A stretch of DNA of 42,358 nt from a virus: IMG/VR virus record IMGVR_UViG_3300025860_000033, positions 1-42,358 of that record; one strand, given 5' to 3'. A program made the position numbers and the translations under genes. Below the pieces are notes generated by a model, which was not told where the DNA came from, searched no databases, and saw only the letters and a list, made by a program, of their open reading frames with translations. Positions 1 to 10,436 of the stretch are shown piece by piece (position 1 is the first letter of the stretch; the number at the start of each line of letters is the position of its first letter).

Positions 1-66
1 AAAAATTTAAACTATTCTAACAGTTATAAAACAGTTCTTATGGTATGTTTTAGGGTATTGTTATTT

Positions 67-3000
67 TTAACTTAAACCATTAATTGTTACATTCTCAAAA
101 TCATTAGATACCATACTATTAAGCTGTAACTTAGTAGCGTTTTGGTCATCAACCAATTGTTGATTTCTAATACCGTTAGCGTAAGAATCAGTAACACCAT
201 CTCCCATAAGCCACATCTGAGTAGCACGACCTGTGTTTACATTTCCGCTAGTAAAGTTGTATCCTGCATCTCCTGCTGAATTAGGCTCTCTAAATGGGTT
301 ACCAACCTTATAATCAGCTACCCATGAAACAGGGTCTGTAATCATAGCTCTAATTTCAGCATCAGTAGGCATAGGTTGACCAATTCTTAATGTGGTTACG
401 ACCATAGAAGCCACCTTACCGTGGAAGTTTCTGTTAGAACCTCTACCACCGATAGTAAAATCTCCTGTGTAGCTTCTGTCCATTCTAGCCCCTATTGAAC
501 TAGAAGAAGAACTCCATCTAGCTACTGTACCTACATCATAGAGACCTGACCAAGCACTAGGTGCATCGTTTGAACCCATAAGTCTAATATCAAAGGCATC
601 TGCTAAGTTAGACGCAGTAGCATTTGAAGCACTTAATCTAGTACCATTGTGAGCTATATAAATTCCCCACCAATGAGTAGAGTTTGCACTTCCACCAATA
701 TTACCAATTAAAACTTCATTAACCTCACCTTGTCTACCCCATCCAAAGTATAAATCACCATTAGTGCCTGTAACTCTTAGATAGATGTTGTCATCAGTTG
801 AACCTGCTCCTTCTCCTTGATTCCAAATGTGTTGGTTGCTAGTAACATTCTTAGACTGAAATACTATTGCAGTTGCCCAAGGACGAACACTAGAACCATA
901 AGCAGTATTGCCCGCCGTAGTAGGTGCAGCAATGTTCGTAGCAAAGTTACTCATACGTAAAGCGTTGGTTGTAGAGTAGTTGCCAACTTGCTTTAAGTGT
1001 TCATTACTACCACTAAAATCTAAAGCCTTATCCCAAGATGTTAAATTAGATACTGGTGCAGCAGGTGTAGTAATAGTCTCTATATCATCAGTACTAATAT
1101 CACCGCTAGTATTTAAAGTAGCCATGTGAATAGTCACAGGAGCAGTATCTTCAATAGAAGTAGCTTCATAAGTGTTTGAGAAAGTACCACCATCAGCAGG
1201 ACTCGCTTCATTCATTATGTTATTTATGTTACAAGCTATCAACCAAGCACTTGTTCCATTTACTTCAATTGCATAATCATAGAAAGCTTGAGTCATAGAG
1301 TTAATTGCTATATTTTGAACTACTGAACCATCTCTATAAAACTTAAACGTATGACTAGATGCAGTCTCATATTCCCATACGATAGCCGTATCAAAATCAG
1401 ACAACTCTAATGTACCAAATGTTTCTGGTTGATTAGATAAACCAATAATGTACTTATCATTAGCAGCGTTTAAGCTAGGTAATATGTTAGTTTCCACATA
1501 AGCCTTCTCAATTACAAACCTTTCACCATCAGCAACTGTATTATTTACATGAACAACTGAACCATCATCCATAGTATCTGCATCAATCATAGCAGTTGTT
1601 CCACTTATATGGTTAAATCCACTAATGGCAGTTACGGGTGCAGTTAAGTTCGCAACTGTCAAAGTTACTGTAGCAGAACTTGAACCATAAGAGTTTGTTC
1701 TTGTTACTATAAGAGTATAAACGTCTGTAGGGTTAGTGTTGTAATCCCCTGTAACTTCTGGAGAAGTGCCTTCTATATTAAGTCCTACTAAAGTTAAGCC
1801 CGAGCTATCTACATCTGTAATAGTAGTTGTAAAACTCGCATCTGCGGGGGCTACTGCTATATTAACAGCACTCAACTCACTAATAGTCAAGTTCCAATCT
1901 AAGAAAGATGGTGGTGCTAAATCAGCATTAGATTGAGAAGTTATCTCAGTCCAATTTATAGCATTACCTTCAAACAATATTGCACTTGTAGGTGCTACAA
2001 ATGCATTATGGGTATGACCATTTGTAGGCTCATACCATTGAGTGAATGTAGGCTCATCGGGATAAACATTAGTTGAGCTTGTACCTGTACCACCATTTTG
2101 TAAATCAAAGTAATTTGCTTCTTCTTCAGTTAAAAAAAGTGGATAGTGAAAGTTATCATCAGGACTTTCTATATATCTAAAATACATAGTAGGTGCTTGA
2201 GATAATTGTCCTTTTGCCAAGGTTTCAAATGTAGCTCCCGCATCTCTACCTATATACATAAGCCTGTAATCTCCATCAATAGAAGCAGAAGACAAATGCT
2301 TACTTACAATAAAATTAACTCCGTCTGTAGAACTCCATACTGTGAGTTTACCTTGGTTATCAAAACCTATTCTAAAGTGAGTTGCTACAAATCTACTACC
2401 TACAGTAGCAGGAAGCCCTGACCAATTGTGATGACTTAAAGTTACAGCACCTAAATTATTAATAGGTTGACCAAAGTAAGAATATGTATTTATTAAGTCT
2501 GCAGAATCGTCAGCAGCAATAGTTGCAACTAAGTGTGTATCTGCATTAACTAAAGAAACTGTATGGTTTGACCCTAAATTTACTTCAAACTCAAAATACT
2601 CACCAGATGCACTAAGCCCCTCTTCAGTAATAAATCCATTGTCTGTATTAGCACCTGAAGCAGTTGCAATCCCATCATTTAAAGTGCCAATAGCATCTCC
2701 CAATAAAGTTATGTTTGTATCTCCAATAGCGGTGGGTGAATCGTCTACTTCTAATAAGTGAACCTTTGGTAAAGTGTGAACCCTAGCCTCTGTGTCATTA
2801 GTCTTGATCCCTAAGTGAAATTCAGCACCATCTACAATAGGGTAAGAAGTTCTTGCATGAACTACCCAATCAGTACCATCTCTTAAAGTTTCTATAGATA
2901 TATAACTGTTACTGTCAATTCCTACTCTAACCTTTATAGGATTACCAGCTAACCAATCTGTTTGCTCTTGAGTACCATTAAAGTTTAACCATCCATCTCT

Positions 3001-3972
3001 CATAGAATATCCTGTGTTAGCACCATAGTTAGTCCAAGATCCGTTAGGAGTTGAGTGAAACCAGTGTGAAAATTGGAATCCGTAATGTGCTGAGTTATCT
3101 ATACCAAATCTTGTAGGGTCTGAATAATTTGCGTTACCATTGTAGTAACCATTATCATAAGAAGCTTGAGAGTGTACTAAACCAAAACCAATAACACCCT
3201 CTACCCTAATGTCAAAGGTAAAATATTCCCCTGCCTGGTCAATAGTCTCAACAGTTTTATATCCATTTTGTGAATTTGAGCTTGTAGATCCATAAACATC
3301 AGTACCTACAGGGTCAATTCCATCGCCTACATAAGAAGTAGTTGTATCAACACCTAAAACATCAGCTACCATTGTTGAATAAGGATCAGATATTACTATG
3401 CTTTCAAAAGCACCAACTGTAAACAATTCATTTAATGTATTAACTATATCTTGCAAACCACCAGCAACAGGCTCACTATTTACACAAGTATTAGCAGCAT
3501 CTAGGTGGTGAAAATAAGTAATATTATCAGCACCATCATTAGATACAATGTGAACTGTACCATCTGAATGTGGTATCGCCTTAATAGTATTTACACCATA
3601 AGAATGTCCTGTATCTAGCATTATTGAAGTACTTGTAGCGTCTAAAGAAAAACAAACTGTTTCTCCTGTTAAATCAATACCTTCACCACTTAATCCAATA
3701 ACATTTGCTTTTTCAGTAATATAATCTGCAGCTTCCTGAGCAGAAGCAAAAGAATTTCCTTCTTTGTCTACAAAATCTGTATACGGAATTTGAAAAAACT
3801 CTGGTTTCTTTTTACCTGTTTGTGCAGTAATTATATCGTTAATTATATTTACAGTATCAGGGAAATTTGGATCTACTTCTCCACTAAGGCAAGCGTTCCA
3901 ATAAGTTGGATTGCTTGTTCCGTGAAAGTTTATACAATTACCTGCCTCATTTCTTTCAATTCTTATTGCCAT
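67..3972 (-). CDS. Large tail-fibre/appendage protein with LamG-like repeats
   Basis: A 1301-residue protein at the distal end of the minus-strand virion operon, five bases after its upstream neighbour. The N-terminus (about 1-100) has a compact start followed by a variable region. Roughly residues 240-410 and 440-590 look like concanavalin/LamG-type beta-sandwich repeats with sequence such as GYFTF or GEYFEFEV. About 600-690 is a linker, 690-775 an Ig/cadherin-like segment, and 780-960 and 980-1240 further lectin-like domains ending near RIGQPMPTDAEIRAM. Such domains on a phage virion usually bind surface glycans, so receptor binding is the likely role. This is inferred from architecture and position. 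No intramolecular chaperone or lyase motif was seen. Confidence 0.7.
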   Translation of the reverse strand: MAIRIERNEAGNCINFHGTSNPTYWNACLSGEVDPNFPDTVNIINDIITAQTGKKKPEFFQIPYTDFVDKEGNSFASAQEAADYITEKANVIGLSGEGIDLTGETVCFSLDATSTSIMLDTGHSYGVNTIKAIPHSDGTVHIVSNDGADNITYFHHLDAANTCVNSEPVAGGLQDIVNTLNELFTVGAFESIVISDPYSTMVADVLGVDTTTSYVGDGIDPVGTDVYGSTSSNSQNGYKTVETIDQAGEYFTFDIRVEGVIGFGLVHSQASYDNGYYNGNANYSDPTRFGIDNSAHYGFQFSHWFHSTPNGSWTNYGANTGYSMRDGWLNFNGTQEQTDWLAGNPIKVRVGIDSNSYISIETLRDGTDWVVHARTSYPIVDGAEFHLGIKTNDTEARVHTLPKVHLLEVDDSPTAIGDTNITLLGDAIGTLNDGIATASGANTDNGFITEEGLSASGEYFEFEVNLGSNHTVSLVNADTHLVATIAADDSADLINTYSYFGQPINNLGAVTLSHHNWSGLPATVGSRFVATHFRIGFDNQGKLTVWSSTDGVNFIVSKHLSSASIDGDYRLMYIGRDAGATFETLAKGQLSQAPTMYFRYIESPDDNFHYPLFLTEEEANYFDLQNGGTGTSSTNVYPDEPTFTQWYEPTNGHTHNAFVAPTSAILFEGNAINWTEITSQSNADLAPPSFLDWNLTISELSAVNIAVAPADASFTTTITDVDSSGLTLVGLNIEGTSPEVTGDYNTNPTDVYTLIVTRTNSYGSSSATVTLTVANLTAPVTAISGFNHISGTTAMIDADTMDDGSVVHVNNTVADGERFVIEKAYVETNILPSLNAANDKYIIGLSNQPETFGTLELSDFDTAIVWEYETASSHTFKFYRDGSVVQNIAINSMTQAFYDYAIEVNGTSAWLIACNINNIMNEASPADGGTFSNTYEATSIEDTAPVTIHMATLNTSGDISTDDIETITTPAAPVSNLTSWDKALDFSGSNEHLKQVGNYSTTNALRMSNFATNIAAPTTAGNTAYGSSVRPWATAIVFQSKNVTSNQHIWNQGEGAGSTDDNIYLRVTGTNGDLYFGWGRQGEVNEVLIGNIGGSANSTHWWGIYIAHNGTRLSASNATASNLADAFDIRLMGSNDAPSAWSGLYDVGTVARWSSSSSSIGARMDRSYTGDFTIGGRGSNRNFHGKVASMVVTTLRIGQPMPTDAEIRAMITDPVSWVADYKVGNPFREPNSAGDAGYNFTSGNVNTGRATQMWLMGDGVTDSYANGIRNQQLVDDQNATKLQLNSMVSNDFENVTINGLS

Positions 3973-3976
3973 ATTT

Positions 3977-4786
3977 TTATCTTATTACAGTTAGTAAACA
4001 GCTTAGTGGCTGTATAATTATTGGGTTACTACTTTTTATTGCAAAATGAGATAAAGAATCTATGTCTTCTTGAGATGCAATATATATTGTTATTTCTGGC
4101 CTATGTAATCTTGACACCCCAACTGTATCTGTACCTAAAAATATAGGTGATGTTGTTAAAGAAAAAGTAAATGTCACATTTCCTTCTGAGTCTCTATTTT
4201 TATACCATATAGCAGGTTCAATAGTAGTGTTTGCAATTTGAGGTATTGCATTAAAATCAAATCTAACTTCAACTTTATCACCTACTTGTAATTGAGAAAA
4301 GTCTAATCCACCAATAGTTTGTATATTGGTGCCATCTTCGTATGTATCGCTATCTACAGAGCTGTAGTCAAAAACACTTGAAACTCCTCCGGGAAGATAA
4401 GAACCTCCAAAAACACCTTTCCCTACATGGTCAGCTGGTGTTGGATCACTCCAGTAAGGCGTATCAACTTGAGATTGAACTGCAGAATCTAAACTAAATG
4501 TTTTAAATAGTTCATTATCAACATCGCTTTGTGTTATATTAATTCCAGTACCAGATTCCCACACATAATTGTTTGATAAAGGTTTTCCTGCAAAAGCACC
4601 TGTAAATTCTATTCCTGATTTAGAGTTAAAATTATCAATTGTATCGCCTCCTATTAAAACAGGTTTCATGTTTTGCCCATACAAAAATAACTCTTGAGTA
4701 TCTTCACAAACATAAATTGATCCTGCTTGCAGCCTACTAGGCATTTTAGATTTTAATCCAAAAAATTGATTTTGTGTTTGCTTCAT
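3977..4786 (-). CDS. Putative virion structural/fibre-adaptor protein
   Basis: A 269-residue protein between portal and the giant fibre-like gene, 14 bases after the portal stop. The N-terminus (MKQTQNQFFGLKSKMPSRL, then GSIYVCEDTQELFLYG around 22-37) resembles the short N-terminal modules that attach phage fibre or head-decoration proteins to the virion. The remainder is rich in Asp, Ser, Thr and Val with beta-strand character (FSLTTSPIFLGTDTVGVSRLH near 210). No catalytic motif is visible. A structural role is inferred from position and composition; it could be a head fibre or a fibre adaptor. Confidence 0.5.
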   Translation of the reverse strand: MKQTQNQFFGLKSKMPSRLQAGSIYVCEDTQELFLYGQNMKPVLIGGDTIDNFNSKSGIEFTGAFAGKPLSNNYVWESGTGINITQSDVDNELFKTFSLDSAVQSQVDTPYWSDPTPADHVGKGVFGGSYLPGGVSSVFDYSSVDSDTYEDGTNIQTIGGLDFSQLQVGDKVEVRFDFNAIPQIANTTIEPAIWYKNRDSEGNVTFTFSLTTSPIFLGTDTVGVSRLHRPEITIYIASQEDIDSLSHFAIKSSNPIIIQPLSCLLTVIR

Positions 4787-4800
4787 GTTATATATTTATT

Positions 4801-7212
4801 TTATTTTTTTATCTGATTATTAGATTGACTTCTTTTAATAGATATCTCTTGATCCTTTCTTAACATTTGGTCATTGTGCTTTATCATGTCATTTGATAAG
4901 GCCTGCTTCTTTACCCCTAATTCTTGCTCAAATTTTGCGAAGTCTTCAGAGTCATCATCAACTGATTCAGCACCTCTTTGATCCATAGATATTTTTAACT
5001 CAGCTGTAGCATTTTGCAATTCAGCAATATACCTCTTAGTTTCATCTTCTCTATTAAATTTCTGTAAGTCAAGATTAGCAGATTGCTGTTCTTGTAATGC
5101 TTGTTGCTCCATTTGAGCTTGCATTTGTTTTTGTTGAGCCTCAGCTTCTTGTTGTTGAGATTGCTTCATATTCTGCTCATCTTTTTCAATAAGTCTTTGA
5201 ATCTCTCTCATTGAAGAAGAGTTGTACATTTTAATTGCACTAGAGAATGATATCATTTGGTTCTGCAATCCTAATTGAACCATTCCGTCTAATTTTTGTT
5301 GCAACGCATTAATGTTGTCATCATTAGATACTGTCAATCCATATTCTTCTTCAGCAAACTCATCTCCATCTATCTCAGCTAATTGACGAGTCATATCATC
5401 ACCTATATAAGAAAACTTAACATGCTGACCTTTTAATGCAATCTTTGCAGTTTCTAGTAATATTTCAAAACATCTTTTCTTGCAATAATCATGCATTGTA
5501 AATAGCTCCTCTGTAATGTGATTAGATTGGCTAACAGCTCTTTCTATACCTCCTACAGTTTCTCTATTCTCAGTTTGTCCAAGTCTCTGTCTAGACACTC
5601 CAGTGATCTCGTCCATTTGAGCTTTAGCATATTCCATCATTTCCATGTGAACCTGAATGAAGTCACCTACTCTTTGTTCAAGAACTCTACCAGTTGTATT
5701 CCCTACTGCTCCGGCAAGTTTACCTTTAGCCATACCTTTCTGCCCCTCTCTAAAACTATCCACTACAGATATTCCAGATTTACGCGCGAAGTATAACCAT
5801 TTAGTTACTGACCATCCTTTTGGCACTTTAGCTAAATCTAGTTCAACAATTGAACCTAAGTATTTAGACATCGCCTCATTTACCCTATACCATGAGATAT
5901 CAAATAAATATTGGAATGGCTTAGCTTTATCCACCATTGTAACAGCTTCAGAATCACTTGTATTATAAATCTGTCCAACAATACCACAAGAATTGAAAGA
6001 TGGTTGATTCATTTTATTGTATTGAATCTCTCTAGGTTTAATTTGTAAATAAGTATCCTTACCTACTTTTACACCTTTCCACCATTGAGGAACCCATAGC
6101 CACTCTACAGTTTCACCCATAGCCTTGTCTACAATATACTCTTCACTTCTAAACTTTACTTGTTTCTTACCCATTTGATCAAAGTAAGTTACCTTAGCAA
6201 TTTTCTTCATGGATTTCCAAAACATTCTAATTACTCGAATATTTCCTCTTGTATCTTTGTATGAATCTTTAGCTCCTGAAGATTGCTCAGAATCATAAAC
6301 TCCCGTAGAGTTTAAGTATGAATCAAAGCCTAATCTATCTAATAATCTATACCCTTCTTCATCATCAATTGCTTCAGACATACCATCAAGGTTCTTGTCA
6401 TTAGCTCCCGGAGTTGTAACTTCATCATCTAAACTCTTTACTTGAACATCAGATAAGTCATTATAAAAAGTATCTTGTATTTTTCCAGGACTCCAAAAGT
6501 CATCTAAAACTATGATGTCTGAATCTTCTATTTTACTAGATGAGCCGGATCTTAATGTATGTACTTTTGTAGGATTTAATCTTTCAAATGTTACATTACC
6601 ATTAACTATATCAAACATATAAATCTCTTCTCCAAATATCAAGGCATCTTTAAATCCTTTCTGGAATAAGTATTTCATATTTAACTTAGAGATGTAATTC
6701 TTCATCAATAAGTTTGCTCTCTTTTCTCTTAAATCTTGGTAATCAAAGTTGATGTAATCACCATACTTTATTAATTCTTGTTCCAGTTCTTCATCAGAAA
6801 CATCCGATTGCAACATTTCCATTAGTTTCTTATCAACTAACTTCTTCTTATCCTCTTTAATTTTAGATAATGTGTCTGGATTAATTATCTCTACTGACCA
6901 ATCAAACTTTCTCCTCTTTTCTTCACCCACTAGAACATTAATTCTAGGAGTAATAATTGGGTAGTGCTGAATTGCATCAGGTACAAAAAACTTCTCAAGC
7001 CCTCCCGGGTTAAGGATTAGTTTCATGTCCTGAACATCTGCCTTACCATTATATAGGTTAAGGTTTATAATTTTATTTTTAAGCTTTCTTCTTATAGCTG
7101 AGTTGTTTATATAACTATTGTTATCTGCCCAGTCTAAATGCTTTCTTCTCCACTTTTTAGTTTTTCTCTTGAAAGGAAGTTTCTGCGATGGAAAGTTTGT
7201 TAATTCTGACAT
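4801..7212 (-). CDS. Portal protein
   Basis: An 803-residue protein immediately downstream of TerL (about 60 bases apart), the usual position of the portal ring subunit. It forms the DNA entry/exit channel at one capsid vertex. Visible features are a basic N-terminus, a central segment ALIFGEEIYMFDIVNG (about 190-205) followed by NPTKVHTLRSG, typical of phage portal wing/stem regions, and a GVSRQRLGQTENRE stretch (about 540). A long Gln/Glu-rich coiled coil (about 670-800) forms the C-terminus. The size and the TerL-portal order match crAss-like phages. The identification rests on these features, without a database match. Confidence 0.82.
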   Translation of the reverse strand: MSELTNFPSQKLPFKRKTKKWRRKHLDWADNNSYINNSAIRRKLKNKIINLNLYNGKADVQDMKLILNPGGLEKFFVPDAIQHYPIITPRINVLVGEEKRRKFDWSVEIINPDTLSKIKEDKKKLVDKKLMEMLQSDVSDEELEQELIKYGDYINFDYQDLREKRANLLMKNYISKLNMKYLFQKGFKDALIFGEEIYMFDIVNGNVTFERLNPTKVHTLRSGSSSKIEDSDIIVLDDFWSPGKIQDTFYNDLSDVQVKSLDDEVTTPGANDKNLDGMSEAIDDEEGYRLLDRLGFDSYLNSTGVYDSEQSSGAKDSYKDTRGNIRVIRMFWKSMKKIAKVTYFDQMGKKQVKFRSEEYIVDKAMGETVEWLWVPQWWKGVKVGKDTYLQIKPREIQYNKMNQPSFNSCGIVGQIYNTSDSEAVTMVDKAKPFQYLFDISWYRVNEAMSKYLGSIVELDLAKVPKGWSVTKWLYFARKSGISVVDSFREGQKGMAKGKLAGAVGNTTGRVLEQRVGDFIQVHMEMMEYAKAQMDEITGVSRQRLGQTENRETVGGIERAVSQSNHITEELFTMHDYCKKRCFEILLETAKIALKGQHVKFSYIGDDMTRQLAEIDGDEFAEEEYGLTVSNDDNINALQQKLDGMVQLGLQNQMISFSSAIKMYNSSSMREIQRLIEKDEQNMKQSQQQEAEAQQKQMQAQMEQQALQEQQSANLDLQKFNREDETKRYIAELQNATAELKISMDQRGAESVDDDSEDFAKFEQELGVKKQALSNDMIKHNDQMLRKDQEISIKRSQSNNQIKK

Positions 7213-7273
7213 AATTTTGATTAATTAAGTAAATTTAATACAATATTGCTCTTTTTGCCTTAATTTCTTATAG

Positions 7274-9628
7274 CTAAAAGACATCTGGGATATCCGGGTC
7301 ATGCATATTTCCTATTTTATCCATGGCATTCTTCCAATTAAGATCCAAGAATTCATCATCATGAAAGTATAAATCTGTATTCTCTACTCTAGATTCTTCG
7401 AATGCATTAGTTAGTTTAGCTCTATCTTCTCTAAGTATCATTACCATATCCATAGCTGACACCCTATCCGTATTTATATCTGGATTCCAAGCTATACATT
7501 CCTTGATATATCCAATGCTTCTTATTCTTCTTAGATTAGGAACTGAATATTCTTTGTGCTCCTTAGTGTCTTCATCATATCTCTCCTCAAGGTATGGTGA
7601 TAACATCCATTGTCTTTGAAGAGTCTTCCCTAGTTTTATTACCTCAGCAGTTGTTCTAGTTCCTTTACTCCTATTCCCGAAGAGGTTTGACTTAACAATC
7701 TCCATATCTCTAAGAATATCTGGGCTATCTGCCAACAAGTGTAATGCATTATTATTAGAGAAGTAAGAAAATAATCCTTTTAAGTTATTCTCGTAATTAG
7801 CTTCAGCATTATAAAAGGTTGTTAATCTTAAGCAAGTCTCATAAAATTCATCTGCCATGTTAGGCCTACCGGTATATTCTGCAACTATCTTATCTGTCCA
7901 CAAGTCAAACACTATTATAGAAGCTAAAGACCCACCAATTGTGTAATCATTATCAATAGGGTCAATCCCACAAATATATCTGTTTTGAAATATATTCCCA
8001 TCTCTATCTTTATTAGGCATTTCGAATATTTCGACAGCTCCACTAGAATCTCTAGTTCCTCTAACTCTAAATGGAAACTCTCTAATTGGAATTGCCTGAT
8101 TATCATTATTCCATTTTACTAATCCAGCTTCATCATAAGTAAAGTGTCCAACCCAGTGAGAATCCACGAAACCTTGCATCTCCGGCATTATATCTTCTAA
8201 ATAGTCTCTCAAGTCAGCTACAGGAAATGCTGTCCCCTCTGTCCTCATAATAGCTTCTTGAGGAGTAATAGGTTCCTCAGCCTTAGCTTGGACTATTGCA
8301 TTAGGATCTGATGATCCTGTTTTAATTGTAGTTCTCTTTTTATTAATCTCAATAAGTGCACCAATAACATCACTGTTGCCATCCTTATCCATCTTGCCTC
8401 TAAAGTTTAGGTAAGTTCCAAAGAAGAAGGCACATTTACCTTTTCCATTAGTATTTTTGTCAAACACATTGGGCATAGAATGAATATTGTAACCTGATGA
8501 ATTGTAGAAGATTTCTTCTAATCCCTCAAATGCACCCCCTTCAACACCACCAGTACCACCTGCCATCATAAATCCAAATGCAAATCCAGATTCCTCTACA
8601 GAGGGTTGAGCAATTTTCCATGCTGTTAAGAAGTCATCAAATTTACCAGCTTCTTCCCATAGTACTAATGCACCCCTTTTACCCCTTGCCTTCTGTGGGT
8701 CATTCTTTAAGGTAACTCCCATCACTTCATTCAAGACTCCAACTTCAGTACCTCTAGAGTTATCTTTTCTACCCATTCTCCAATGCATATCATTAAGAGA
8801 ATCTTTCAGGGTTCTTATTCTTGGCCATGGTGTAGTTCCCGCGCACCAGTCTATAACTGACACGAACTTATTTAATATACCATCCTTAGTTAAATATTCT
8901 TTCTCATTTGCAATAGCAAATGATTTTACCTTCTTTTTAGCTTTAGCAGTATCTCCAAGTACAAAGTTTTTGGCCAACATGTTACTAGCTTTTACAGAGT
9001 ATCCACATCCCCTTCTCTTAAGATTAGCTCCATGCATACCTAGTGCTCTACACTGTTCTACATAATGAAAGAACCAGTAGTCTGCATCATATACATAGGC
9101 AAATCCCTCTACCCTGTCAGCTTGCTTAGTTCCTTTCTTAATCTCAGCTCTTAATAATGGAGCATAGTTTAACTGGAAGTAATAATTACCTGGAATCCAC
9201 TCACCATCACTCTGTCTTATGTAACCTTCTCTACATCTTCTTGCTTCCTCTGCCCAGAACTTAAAGTATTCTGAGTTAGGGTTCTTATTAGGAAATATCT
9301 TGGTATAACATCCGTGATTCTCAAAATGAATTGCTGCAGGTCTAAAGTAATTCATATCAGTTAAGATATGTGGATTAGTTAAATCTACTGCTATTGTTCC
9401 TTTTGGATCAAGCTTTCTTGGTTCTAAATCTGGGTCATCTGATGTCTCTGGAAGTAATGGGTTGTCCCATCTGTCTAAATCTTTACAGTACTTTCTAGTT
9501 GGGCTAGCTAAGTTCTGTATAAACATGATACTATCAATTGAGTCTAGTAGGTCTTGCTTCTCTATACGAGGCATTGCTTCTAGTAACTCTGTAGTAAGTT
9601 TTGTTTGTATGCTGTTAAATTCCCTCAT
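7274..9628 (-). CDS. terL: Terminase large subunit (TerL)
   Basis: A 784-residue packaging motor. The ATPase half has a non-standard P-loop KRRGCGYSVK (204-213), Walker B with catalytic Glu in ALVLWEEAG (320-328) and a coupling motif MMAGGTGG (354-361). The C-terminal RNase H-like nuclease has acidic residues in GIDPID (554-559), NYEN (about 611-614) and DRVSAMDM (about 721-728). WIPGNYYFQLNYAPL (144-158) resembles the conserved N-terminal region of crAss-like TerL proteins. The start shares a base with the stop of the upstream 184-residue gene, indicating translational coupling. TerL pumps concatemeric DNA through the portal into the prohead and cuts it. Confidence 0.92.
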   Translation of the reverse strand: MREFNSIQTKLTTELLEAMPRIEKQDLLDSIDSIMFIQNLASPTRKYCKDLDRWDNPLLPETSDDPDLEPRKLDPKGTIAVDLTNPHILTDMNYFRPAAIHFENHGCYTKIFPNKNPNSEYFKFWAEEARRCREGYIRQSDGEWIPGNYYFQLNYAPLLRAEIKKGTKQADRVEGFAYVYDADYWFFHYVEQCRALGMHGANLKRRGCGYSVKASNMLAKNFVLGDTAKAKKKVKSFAIANEKEYLTKDGILNKFVSVIDWCAGTTPWPRIRTLKDSLNDMHWRMGRKDNSRGTEVGVLNEVMGVTLKNDPQKARGKRGALVLWEEAGKFDDFLTAWKIAQPSVEESGFAFGFMMAGGTGGVEGGAFEGLEEIFYNSSGYNIHSMPNVFDKNTNGKGKCAFFFGTYLNFRGKMDKDGNSDVIGALIEINKKRTTIKTGSSDPNAIVQAKAEEPITPQEAIMRTEGTAFPVADLRDYLEDIMPEMQGFVDSHWVGHFTYDEAGLVKWNNDNQAIPIREFPFRVRGTRDSSGAVEIFEMPNKDRDGNIFQNRYICGIDPIDNDYTIGGSLASIIVFDLWTDKIVAEYTGRPNMADEFYETCLRLTTFYNAEANYENNLKGLFSYFSNNNALHLLADSPDILRDMEIVKSNLFGNRSKGTRTTAEVIKLGKTLQRQWMLSPYLEERYDEDTKEHKEYSVPNLRRIRSIGYIKECIAWNPDINTDRVSAMDMVMILREDRAKLTNAFEESRVENTDLYFHDDEFLDLNWKNAMDKIGNMHDPDIPDVF

Positions 9629-10182
9629 TAGAAATTACCTTCTTCAAACATTGCAGCAGTTTTGTTACCAGATGAAGCTTTCATTTCTTTCTCTTTGATA
9701 ACTTCTTTCTCTACTTCATTTAATGCTTTGATTAATTTAGGTATTTTTTCTACAGATGAGGTAATCTTACCTATGTCATGTATAGGTTTATTACTCTTTG
9801 GATCTCTCTCATCCATATCAATATTGTCCAAGAATTGAGATATCTTCTTGATTACCAATCTAGTACTGGTTAGTAGTCTTGTACTTGTAGTTTCTGAGAT
9901 TTGTTTATAGAACTCTATAGCCTTTACATAGTTTTTTCCAGTTCCCTTAAATGCTGGAGGTAATTCCATAAATTTCTTTATTTCATCAATCCTTTCCTGC
10001 TCATCTAAGATATGCATAAAGTCACTTCTTTGATCTGACATGTAGTAAATAAACCCAAGATACTTTGCAGCCTTAGTCTTATCTTTACTTTTATCACTAT
10101 CCCATATTGCCTTAAATGGTGCAATAAGTAATGCTTGTGGACTAAACACCACAACATTATTCTCAATTTCAAATAAATTCAT
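9628..10182 (-). CDS. Conserved-position protein upstream of TerL; possible small terminase
   Basis: A 184-residue, mostly helical protein that overlaps the terL start. It has hydrophobic N-terminal sequence (SPQALLIAPFKAIWDSD), a central helical region (about 60-130) and a charged C-terminal coiled coil with EVEKEVIKEKEMKAS. The position directly before terL is where a small terminase subunit often lies, and the helical, oligomer-like composition fits. No helix-turn-helix is clear, so the function is a positional guess. The tRNA-Gln gene lies 13 bases upstream. Confidence 0.55.
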   Translation of the reverse strand: MNLFEIENNVVVFSPQALLIAPFKAIWDSDKSKDKTKAAKYLGFIYYMSDQRSDFMHILDEQERIDEIKKFMELPPAFKGTGKNYVKAIEFYKQISETTSTRLLTSTRLVIKKISQFLDNIDMDERDPKSNKPIHDIGKITSSVEKIPKLIKALNEVEKEVIKEKEMKASSGNKTAAMFEEGNF

Positions 10183-10195
10183 TTCCTCTCTTTAG

Positions 10196-10268
10196 TTGAA
10201 ACACCAGGACTCGAACCTAGGCTAGTTGCGTCAAAGGCAACTGTGCTACACATCTACACTATGTTTCA
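10196..10268 (-). tRNA. tRNA-Gln (anticodon TTG)
   Basis: The only fully canonical tRNA cloverleaf seen in the window. On the minus strand the acceptor is TGAAACA/TGTTTCA, the D stem GTGT/GCAC, and the anticodon stem GTTGC/GCAAC closes loop CTTTGAC, giving anticodon TTG (Gln). The T stem CTAGG/CCTGG carries loop TTCGAGT. CCA is not encoded. It lies in the leader of the terL operon, 13 bases before the next start, and is probably cut from the same transcript. Confidence 0.93.
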
Positions 10269-10269
10269 T

Positions 10270-10402
10270 GTTACTATTTCATCTTCAACGGGAGAAATAG
10301 CTAACACCTGCAGTCCTTTTGTTTAATAGGTAGCGAAATTCCTTTGTTCACCTTATTTACGATGACTCACATGCACGAAGGGTGACTAAACTCCGGTGAG
10401 TA
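10270..10402 (-). ncRNA. Structured leader RNA before tRNA-Gln
   Basis: A non-coding stretch between a promoter-like site and tRNA-Gln. It contains hairpins CTATTTC/GAAATAG (10274-10280 with 10294-10300) and ACTCAC/GTGAGT (10365-10370 with 10396-10401). On the minus strand the sequence GTAAATAAGG resembles ATAAATAAGG in the separate RNA locus at 16.8 kb, hinting at related elements. It is probably the 5' part of the terL-operon transcript. Confidence 0.45.
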
Positions 10403-10405
10403 ACA

Positions 10406-10436
10406 CAAATCTAATAAAAAAAAGCCTTACTGTCAA
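10406..10436 (-). promoter_or_regulatory. Bacteroidota-type promoter for the tRNA-Gln/terL operon
   Basis: On the minus strand TTG (10434-10436), exactly 20 bases, then TAGATTTG (10406-10413) match the Bacteroidota primary-sigma form TTG-N19/20-TAnnTTTG. The -33 element lies inside the terminator hairpin of the preceding operon, so stop and restart signals overlap. Confidence 0.65.
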
